Assembly: GCA_015179025.1 (NCBI GenBank)
Contig: WHUX01000040.1
Span: forward strand, 1-64,000
DNA: 64,000 nt
Source of the DNA: Terfezia claveryi
Lineage: Eukaryota; Ascomycota; Pezizomycetes; Pezizales; Pezizaceae
Reading direction: 5' to 3'
Part shown: in pieces, positions 56,472 to 64,000 of the stretch
Numbering within the stretch: the stretch's first letter is position 1
Layout of the letters: every line of letters begins with the position of its first letter
The notes under the pieces: generated by a model
Seen by the model: the letters and a program-made list of their open reading frames with translations, nothing else
Told to the model about the DNA's origin: nothing
The model's database searches: none
Made by a program: the position numbers and the translations under genes

Positions 56472-57024
56472 TGTTGGCAAGCGATGTACACTGGGTTTAC
56501 ATTTTGCTGGCCCAAGACTTTGTTGTCACCGACACAGCCATGATGAAGAGAAGTGGTGGCAGAAATTGAGTTATCATCGAAGAGTGGTTAAAGAACATGA
56601 TGCATCAATTTTTCGGGTCCATACATACTTATATAGAAATTTTCTAAAGCATATGTAGCTCGCCGAGATGTTGAGGAAGGGGTAGTAAACGCCCTCAGTG
56701 CTGGTAGGGTGATGGCAGCCTGAAGTTACTGGTAGATTGGGGCTGGAGAACATGGCTGTTGAAGTTGACACAGACGCCGCTATTGAACAAACGACACTTG
56801 TGCTGCTGAGGTTCCAGCAGGATTAGTGGGCGGCGCGGGAGATGTATCCACTACCGGCAAATTCGACGATGACGGGACTATATGGCCAGTTAATCAGATG
56901 AAGCGAATTGATGGTGAGCTTGTAAGTGCATACTTCGGACTTTGTCCAATTTGACACTCACTAGTGACACAGGACCAAATGCTTACTGGGATGGACACAA
57001 GAAGTAATATAAACTCTCCATTTT

Positions 57025-57110
57025 TAGAGTGATATCTCGTTATAAGAAACCTCGAGCTGTAAAAACCCAAGCTGGTCCCGGGCAGTTTCTAACAACGAGA
57101 TATCACTGTA
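57025..57110. mobile_element. Short palindromic MITE with TA flanks
   Basis: The left GAGTGATATCTCGTTATAAG is mirrored by the right CTAACAACGAGATATCACTG, with TA on each side. About 82 bp plus flanks. The CAGTGATATCTCGTTA-type end is usual for Tc1/mariner-derived MITEs. It lies 60 bp downstream of the gene at 57174. Confidence 0.82.
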
Positions 57111-57173
57111 CCACAGTTCTGTCTAAAGGGAGCCAAAGAGCTGATGGCAGTTATGCTCAGGCGATAAATACAG

Positions 57174-58133
57174 TCAAAAGTACGGAAACAGGCGCTTGTG
57201 CTCGCTCTTTACTTCCTGTCGGCGTTCTACTCTTCCGCGTAGTTCATAGTTTCGTTCTTCGAAAGTATGGTCTCTTGTAGGCATACGCCGGCGACCGACA
57301 CCAGCAGCATTCCGCACAATTGCGTCGGAATCCCCAGTAAAGTCATCGTATTCGTTCGGGGGGTCAAATTTGTCAAGTTCGAAGTAAGGGTCTGCTCTGG
57401 CCGGGGGGGTATTGGCTCTTGGTGGTACAGCATGGAGTAGCACCAATAGGCGTACCGGCTTAGCCTTTGTCATTCGGAAAAATGCTCTCACCTCCGCATC
57501 GGAATTGAGACTGGTATAGTCGGCAGGAAAGGTGAGGTTAGGAGGGGTCGGGTCCTCGAGCGCGCCAATAATTTCACGAACCTTCCTGTCAGGAGGAACA
57601 TATGTCTTGACCATGTCCCAAATCCCGTCCAGAGTCATTAGGTGAATGACTCCAAGTTTCCTCCTGCCACGTACATCCCAAATCCACCCATTAACATCCC
57701 TATGTGCTCCCACCTCAGGATCCCCAACCCAGAATGCAACGGCTTCCCCTTGAATTTCCCCATCGGAGACTTCATCATCTACGTCGGAAACCATATCAGC
57801 GTGTACCCTCTTTCGCGCACGCTTGATAGCCAAGTTTTTGGCTATATCTGACCGCTTTTTGAGGCAATCTTGGAGTAGTGCCTCCAAGGCTTTTTTATGG
57901 AATTCAGAGCCCGACGCCAGTCGATCTCTGATGGATTGCCTAAATCCAGTCAGGCCGCGGGCGGCAACCACCAGTGCATCTTTCTCTGCTTGACTAGCCG
58001 CACCCCAACTGCGAATAGAATGTTGGGCACAATAATCCTTCACAGCATTGCGCCACGAGGTGTAGTCTGCGTCTCGAGTGTCCCAACCCAAATCAGCCTT
58101 AGAGTTCCGAATCAGGTTCTTCGGAGTGACCAT
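57174..58133 (-). CDS. Intronless orphan protein, 319 residues
   Basis: Continuous frame starting MVTPKNLIRNSKADLGWDTR. The N-terminal 110 residues are helical (DYTSWRNAVKDYCAQHS, SQAEKDALVVAARGLTGFRQ, HKKALEALLQDCLKKR) and end in a basic KRARKRVH segment that could act as a nuclear localisation signal, followed by an acidic DVDDEVSDGE stretch. The centre (VAFWVGDPEVGAHRD, WIWDVRGRRKLGVIHL) looks like a small beta domain. The C-terminus is Pro-rich then basic (RVERRQEVKSEHKRLFPYF). No catalytic motif or known domain is apparent. A nano-insertion lies directly upstream of the ATG. Confidence 0.65.
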   Translation of the reverse strand: MVTPKNLIRNSKADLGWDTRDADYTSWRNAVKDYCAQHSIRSWGAASQAEKDALVVAARGLTGFRQSIRDRLASGSEFHKKALEALLQDCLKKRSDIAKNLAIKRARKRVHADMVSDVDDEVSDGEIQGEAVAFWVGDPEVGAHRDVNGWIWDVRGRRKLGVIHLMTLDGIWDMVKTYVPPDRKVREIIGALEDPTPPNLTFPADYTSLNSDAEVRAFFRMTKAKPVRLLVLLHAVPPRANTPPARADPYFELDKFDPPNEYDDFTGDSDAIVRNAAGVGRRRMPTRDHTFEERNYELRGRVERRQEVKSEHKRLFPYF

Positions 58134-58136
58134 TCT

Positions 58137-58165
58137 AGCTGAATATAGTCTGGTTAAGCTGAATC
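58137..58165 (+). mobile_element. Nano-insertion 9: 11 bp with 8/9 duplication, next to a start codon
   Basis: TAGTCTGGTTA (58146-58156) between AGCTGAATA (58137-58145) and AGCTGAATC (58157-58165). It is 12 bp upstream of the minus-strand ATG at 58133, so it would be in the 5' leader or core promoter. Confidence 0.8.
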
Positions 58166-58445
58166 CGGTTTAGTCTGCGTTAGCCTTAGTGCGTTGGGTA
58201 AGAGTTTGAGTAGTCTGGTTAGAGTTTGGGTAAATAGAAGATTACTGTATTGGGAAATTTGCCTAATAGCAATACCTGGTCTTTGCGGTCTACACAAAGG
58301 TCGCTGAGGTCTGGTTTAGTCTGTGTTAGCCTGAGTACATCGGATAAGAGTTTGGGTAAATAGAAGATTACCCGTATAGGGAAATTTGCCTATAACCAAT
58401 ATCTTGGTCTTTGTGGTCTACACAAAGGTCGCTGAGGTCTGGTTA
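58166..58445. repeat. Tandem duplication, about 135-145 bp, upstream of the orphan gene
   Basis: Two diverged copies (about 58170-58315 and 58316-58445), both with TTAGTCTG(C/T)GTTAGCC, GTAAATAGAAGATTAC, GGGAAATTTGCCTA and GTCTACACAAAGGTCGCTGA. The first copy carries nano-insertion 10; the second does not. Confidence 0.85.
58202..58230 (+). mobile_element. Nano-insertion 10: 11 bp with 8/9 duplication and empty paralogue
   Basis: TAGTCTGGTTA (58211-58221) between GAGTTTGAG (58202-58210) and GAGTTTGGG (58222-58230). The second tandem copy reads AAGAGTTTGGGTAAATAG at about 58345, without insert or duplication. Confidence 0.9.
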
Positions 58446-58449
58446 AGGT

Positions 58450-60480
58450 AGCTGAATCGATGCCGTACATAGAATAGGAATGATGTTCTGACCAGGACTA
58501 CCGCAGGGTCTTTTATACTACATTGGCAATGGCCTTCATTTGAGATTTGAAATCATAACCGTTTGATGTCAAACTTCAAAACCTATAGAATGTAATGCAC
58601 GTACCGGGTCATGTCCAAACCCGATGGCACTAGGCCAACCCAAGATGAGCTTGATCTACAAACGCAGGCACGAGACTACAAACGCACTAGTCTAGTATAC
58701 ACAAACTTCAAGTTTCCTTCGAATATTAATAAATTCCGAGATTGCTACAGTAACGTTGTATATATACCCCTATTATGAGCTTGTCACGTAATTCTCTCCA
58801 TCTATCACCTGGAGTTTGTTGCCCTATGCTTTGCGAATCCTCACTAGAGTAGTTTGGAGGCCTTCAGAATTCCTCCAAGCTATGAACTCACTGCCCTATC
58901 TAGATGCGGCCATAAAAGAACATTGAGATTGTATATAGCAATACAAGAGACTTTTCGAAGGCTTGTTCCTCAGGGAGCAGGACAGGCGAAAGACTACTGA
59001 CAGTCTGTGTAGGTCTATTGTTGGGAGCTTTGTGTATGGATTCATCGTGATAGATCTGTTTTTGAGGATAAGACATATGAACCCCAGAGATGCATTATAA
59101 CTGGATCACCAAAGGACAGAGGAGTGGGGATAAACGGGCCTGGGGTGGAAACACAGACAAATACCCAGCTCACCACAGCTGCTAGTATCCATGAAAACTC
59201 AGTACAAGGAGCTAGCAATGAAATGGTGAAGCGACTGTGGACATTTGGGAGCGGAGGAGGAGGATGTATCGACTGGCAGTACGTTTTCCTCATTGAATAG
59301 TTTACACGAGATATAATAACTGACCTGCTTTAACAGCCTTGCAATGAAATGAAGATTCTCGTTACTACAGGTTTCTAGCGTTATAAGATAGAAATCGTTC
59401 CTGCCAAACAGGTACGAATTGAGTTGTTAGTTAGGTAGTCAGCAGAATATATAGCATTTATTTACCAAGCCTGACATAGGTAAAGAGGTTAATACACCTG
59501 TATTCCTATCTTCTATTTGGTTTCGGGTGTGGTGATAAAGCACATGTATTAATTAGCCTTTGAGTAGCAATTCTAAACAGACCTTCAAGTCACATTGCTT
59601 TCATTTTGCGCAGGGCAACCATGCCTGTGACATAGGTATTTAACATATGTCCACAAAGAAAAGATATCTCGATCCAGGTCCCCTTCTAAATCCTACACTC
59701 TCGGTCCTACAAGCAAAAGCTTTAAAGAACAAAGCAATTCTCAGTGAACTTGTACAGTACCAACTCAATAAACCTAGAACCCCTGCTTAAGGTTCGCCCT
59801 CAATACACCCCATCTTCCTCGCTTTGGTCCTAGTTCTTTCTACACAAGGAACCTTCCCGAACCTTACACTCAACTGTTTGAACGTTGGCCTGTCATTAAT
59901 ATAAAAAGGGCCAGCGTGCACGTGAGGAAACCTGGACTGAAGGGGTAGATAGTGATATGCGGCCTTGGCACCTGTAGAAGTTTCGACGTCCTTATGTCGA
60001 CATATTATTCAGCAGCCTTGTGTAGTGCAAATCACATAACAAACAGACCAGCAGTACATTGCCCAATGAAGATTCTCGCAGCGCTTATCAAACGTTGGCG
60101 TGGATATCGAATGCAACTAAATTCATGTCTCACTTGTGTAGAGAGTACAGTCCACATTCTTCACAAAAAGCGGCAATCTCCTTTTGAGAAATTAAGAGGT
60201 ATCTACCTAAGGTACTCCTTACCACAAGACTAATCTGGACCACTACTGTTCATAAAGTTATCGCTTGTTTGCTTAACTATGCAGCCGAGAGATCAGTACC
60301 GTGAAACATTATCAAGTTGAGCACGCCAAGATCTATTCAATGGGGTATAGTTAAAAATTATTGAATCTAGAAGTCATGTAAGATTAGTTTATACAAGTGA
60401 CTCTACGAGGGGCTGTGCCCACCGACTAATACAAGTGATGTCACAGAAGATCAGGTAGTTGGATTATAAACTCGCTTTAC
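58450..60480. other. Gene-free intergenic region
   Basis: No supported gene or repeat. The frame at 59952-60233 has no recognisable domain. Confidence 0.45.
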
Positions 60481-60970
60481 TTGGCCATGGACGGTGCTGG
60501 AACACTCTCTGAGCTAATGGCTTTGGTTTCAAGTTGTAGGTTTGACCGGTGGAGGCAGCTATATTCAGGGACATCACTTGTAGAGGCTTCCTTGATAGCA
60601 TTATTACGGATAATCACACTCCAATCATATGACAATGAGCGTCATTGGAGATCCTTACTTAGGCAAATTGTGCGCTCTGCTTTGCTCGGGCAATACCGAG
60701 GATATCCGCTAGTTTTTTTTTTTTTTCCAGATGTGCAATATTTCCAATATTATGCCCCGGGGTGAGTAAGGCTGAATTGGCGGTTTGCAAAGAGTCAGCG
60801 AGGGATCGGTTAACCTCATCATACATATCCCCAGTGGAACAGAATGCCATGACAGTTATATTGCCTCACAGTATTGTTTATGCATTGCAGGACTGCCCTT
60901 ATCATACAGTTTGGGATGCTGTCATCAGGACTATCGCAAGCTGATACATACCAAGGTCAGAATGGCATGA
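60481..60970 (+). CDS. Hypothetical two-exon ORF
   Basis: The frame from 60481 (MAMDGAGTLSELMALVSSCR, DNERHWRSLLRQIVRSALLG) runs 94 codons to a GTGAGTAAG donor-like site at about 60762. An acceptor TTGCAG near 60890 would join LPLSYSLGCCHQDYRKLIH and stop TGA at about 60970. A T11 tract interrupts the first exon. There is no domain and no conservation evidence, so this is speculative. Confidence 0.25.
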
Positions 60971-61491
60971 AGAGCAGGCTTGCTCTCCTTGATTTAGCGG
61001 GGCTACTGGCACTTTTCACGAGTTATTGCACTTTAAAGGGTACTCCATATCGCCTGGCAAAATTTCATGGTCAGTCACTTGGTAACAAAGCAAATGTAAC
61101 TCCCTATTAGTCTTGCGATCGATAATTACAACTTCAGCTAACTTAGCACGCACAGCACTTCATTTTCGTACTATGTTTTGGTACCTTGGCTCCGCAGATT
61201 TCCATTCGCGTTTCAGTGCTTAAACAATTGAACTTACGTCCGCCTACGTTAGTTGATACCCTTGCGTCCGCCCCCCTAATAAACAGGCTCCAGCAACGCG
61301 GTCCCACATAATCCTCTCGTTGATATCAGTTCCAGTACCTGCGGAGCAAATGTTCAATGCCAAAAGTCATTCCGGGACCCTGTCTAACTTCCTTGCTCTG
61401 GATACACGCTTTTCACACTTATCAGCTTTCTGATCAACCTCCCCTTAGGCCTTAATGCCCTCCAGGCTAGTCTTAATGGATACTCACTCAC

Positions 61492-62018
61492 CTTTACTGC
61501 TTCGTCATAAGTAAAAAGTCGCTCTAACCGGCCTACGTATTCCCCAAATGTCTCCTCAAGTACATAGTACACATTTCCCGGGTCAATCGTCGATGTGAAC
61601 TCTGGTTTGTTGGCTCTTTGTGGCTTAAGCTGCTGGAAGTGCTACTCATCGTATAGCCCCCATGGCAACCACCGGGGTTCATCTGCGGCCGGCTGAGAAA
61701 CCATTCCGAGCACTACATTCTCAGGCTGTTTAAGAGATACATTGCTTTCTGGTAGTCTTTGACAAACCGAACAAGAGCCTACAGCAGTTACATCAGCTAT
61801 ACCCCCGTGCTAAAGCATCATATTGTACTTACGGCTGCTAGATCGAATGAACCACTAAAGTCGGAATTGACATTTGCAATTTTCGTTTCCAATGCCGCGA
61901 ACTTTGTTTTCATATTTCCAAACTTTTCATTCATCTCCCCTAAACGGTTTTCCATCGCTCATGCAAGTTCCCCGATAGTTTTGTGAACGTCCCCTTTGAA
62001 GTCTCCCAAGTCCACCAT
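61492..62018 (-). pseudogene. Broken coiled-coil gene, two stops
   Basis: The ATG at 62018 reads MVDLGDFKGDVHKTIGELA, a stop (TGA), then AMENRLGEMNEKFGNMKTKF and ETKIANVNSDFSG to a GTAAGT donor at about 61833. After the intron (acceptor CTGTAG) comes GSCSVCQRLPESNVSL, EPRWLPWGLYDE, a stop (TAG), HFQQLKPQRANKPEF and VYYVLEETFGEYVGRLERLF, ending at a GTGAGTGAG donor (61491). The first exon is a heptad-repeat coil. Both stops fit Trp codons changed by G to A or C to T. It could be a decayed host gene or a gag-like ORF; intron presence favours a gene. Confidence 0.5.
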
Positions 62019-62497
62019 CACCGTCCCTAGTTAATTGTTACCAAGCACCGATCTGTCCTGAGCCAGGTTGAGATTATCTCAGATTATCTCAAATGTGTCT
62101 CCGGCATCTCTATGCCCACATAAATAGGCCCGCATGGTAGGCAACTTCATCCCGCCTTCGGTTTTCCTGTGCTTGTCGGGTCGGAGTGCGTGGTGTTGGT
62201 GTCATTGTTATCATGAAGTTTGGAGTGCGGGTTGTAACGCAGATTTGGGCGAACATTAATGTCCTAGGGCTATATATAGCACGAGAGCTTGGTCTTCAAC
62301 TGTTTCTTTTGTTCGGTGTCGAGGCATATGCTGCAACCCTTTTCCACTAAGGGTTCGCTGTTAACATATACCGTAGAAGTAAGAGGTGTCCGTGCATGCT
62401 TATAGCGGAAAGAGCAAGTAGTCGACACTTACGCCTTTTTCCAATAACAGCTGCAAATAGTTTCCTGACACTTCGCAGAAGCATATATAAATTATAA

Positions 62498-63033
62498 TCA
62501 ACCATTTGAATCAAGCTCTTCAACATCCATTCTCATTGCGATCAAAGTCATAACGACAGATCCAGTGCCATCCCCAATAGCAGTATATATCCGCCCACAA
62601 GAAGACCTTTTGCCTCGGTAATTGGGAGGGCTGCGAGGTGTCTCCATCGACAACCGGTCTTGGAAAGGCTCGGGGTTACAAACATCGGATAAATCAATTG
62701 GAAGGTTCAACACCGCGATCTGTGTGACTGAAAGATCTCATATCAGATAGCATTGACCAATTGCCAGCAATTCAGCCGCTGTCAAATAGAAAACCGATCC
62801 GGCGCTTGAATCAATCCCTAGACCAAGATGTCTGAGCCGCTTTTATGCTCTTGATGCCTTGAGATCCTCCACACAGGCAGGCCTCCCCAATCGAAGAGAG
62901 AGAGTACTCCAGTTGGACATAATGGAGGCATTGTCGGAGTTGCAAGAGTCCCGTCCAGATCCCAGGCCTGATCTTCTTGACGGCTGATTAACTCCCGGAG
63001 CAAGACTGAATGTGCATGGTTCAATTGCATCAT
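62498..63033 (-). CDS. Hypothetical two-exon ORF
   Basis: The ATG at 63033 (MMQLNHAHSVLLRELISRQE, VLSLFDWGGLPVWRISRHQ) is open to about 62818. An acceptor-like TCACACAG near 62722 leads to IAVLNLPIDLSDVCNPEPF, SPPNYRGKRSSCGRIYTAIG and SVVMTLIAMRMDVEELDSNG, stop at 62498. The donor is not clear. The stretch looks protein-like in both halves, but no domain is recognised. Confidence 0.35.
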
Positions 63034-63599
63034 TACCGTGGTTTGTCCGTGTAATCTTTCCTGATTTTCAGAATGTGGGGCTACAGATTCATATATGGAA
63101 AGTCAGCGGCACGCTCTGATTCTTTTTCAGTTCAATTTCTTCAATTCCGCGTCTTAAGGGTTGATTTAATAGCCACATGTGAGGAGAAATATGAGAAATT
63201 GGAGCTGCTAGGATATAATACTCACCAGAGGATGATAGCTAAAACCCAGCTTTTGCCGCAGGACCTCTTCGTGCCTCCACAGCCCTCGATCCGCAAGAAC
63301 TCCTGCTCTCCCCAAGAGGCACTAGCCGTTCATAGCAGGCTATAGGATGTGAACGGAAATCATTGTAAGGTTTCTACCTCTTACCCTCACCCACATCATA
63401 GATTAGATGGATATCGATTGATACGCGAAAAACTCTTTGGAATTAGTAATTCGCTCACCATTTCAACTTTGAAACTGGGTTCCCAGGCTCATAACCTTTT
63501 GGAAATAAAGGGCGGGGTGCGATAGATGACGAAGTATCGGTTAGGTGTGGAAATGGAGTGGTTGTGTCGTTAGCTCTTGAGTCGATCATCTTAGGCTGC

Positions 63600-63609
63600 A
63601 ACCAGACTA
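63600..63609 (-). mobile_element. TAGTCTGGTT copy with weak duplication
   Basis: AACCAGACTA preceded by GCTGC. Flanks ATCTTAGGC and GTCTAAGGA match at only 6 of 9 positions, so a duplication is not established. Confidence 0.45.
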
Positions 63610-63703
63610 GTCTAAGGAATCTATACCTCAAAATAATAAAAGCGCCCGAGTCCTTATGACAATCTCGAGGAGCAGCGGGGATTGGGGGGCCTGAATACGA
63701 GTT

Positions 63704-63733
63704 TTCTTTTTTTTTTAAAAAAAAAAAAAAAAG
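63704..63733. repeat. T-run/A-run palindrome
   Basis: CTTTTTTTTTTT directly followed by about 18 A: a simple-sequence inverted repeat. Confidence 0.85.
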
Positions 63734-64000
63734 GAACCGCCCAAAAAATTGTGGCTGAGAATTGCTGACAAAAGTGGGGTAAGTATCTGGCATCCAATCA
63801 AATCACTCCTATAACAGATTCTTTGACTGACTTGTGCTTCTTGCAGGCTATTTAATCCACATTGCTACATATGTATAATGTACCATATCAACGTATATAG
63901 CTAAATAAATACAGGGAGACTGACCTGGGATGCACAAACGGCTTCCAAATTATTCCCCCCAATCTCCTTGGCTAGCCAAATTTGATTGAAAGCACATCTT

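Noticed and set aside
1..64000. tRNA or rRNA genes
   Set aside because: Candidate GGTTCRANNCY boxes (for example near 41645 and 42105) lack an upstream A-box and a cloverleaf; none supported.

Overview
This window looks like a transposon-rich piece of a filamentous ascomycete genome. The intron style (GT...CTAAC...AG, about 55-140 bp), a split Zn2Cys6 transcription factor, a chromodomain Ty3 element, C-to-T type stop codons in retroelements and the low density of intact genes all fit Pezizomycotina. A truffle or other Pezizomycete is my best guess, but this is inference only.

Layout. 1-3930 is the 3' part of a frameshifted Ty3/gypsy chromovirus (RT, RNase H, integrase, chromodomain, 3' LTR), inserted into a minus-strand Ty1/copia element (3931-5568). 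5570-10700 holds tandem arrays, a TA-type MITE-like element, dispersed repeats and a Ty3-like gag remnant. 10729-15568 is a complete young copia element with two 282-bp LTRs, a TCTCA target duplication and four internal stops. 15569-31080 is repeat-dominated: dispersed repeats, two long foldback elements, a 235-bp MITE and a cluster of small membrane-protein exon modules (22660-24350). 31085-31755 is a solo Ty3 LTR with its own 5-bp duplication.

The clearest genes are all on the minus strand: a four-exon gene with a 15-copy, 13-residue repeat and a CCC tail (33836-35166); a long conserved but disordered ascomycete protein (36975-40824); a PD-(D/E)XK-like protein (44938-45819); a Zn2Cys6 transcription factor (47142-50054); a multi-exon uncharacterised gene (53143-54331); and a 319-residue orphan (57174-58133). 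Between them lie mutated LINE (Tad1-like) remnants at 43100-44935 and 54540-55500.

The main discovery candidate is a family of very small insertions. The 10-mer TAGTCTGGTT (either strand) occurs at least 16 times, against about 0.1 expected by chance. At ten loci it lies at the end of an insertion of only 9-30 bp flanked by a 9-bp direct duplication (five perfect, five with one mismatch). Paralogous empty sites inside the window (31113-31130, 3465-3506, 58340-58360) show the uninterrupted target. This looks like a transposase-type 9-bp target duplication attached to elements reduced to little more than one terminus.

All coordinates were read by eye and may be off by a base or two. Splice models are inferred from consensus sites, with no transcript support.
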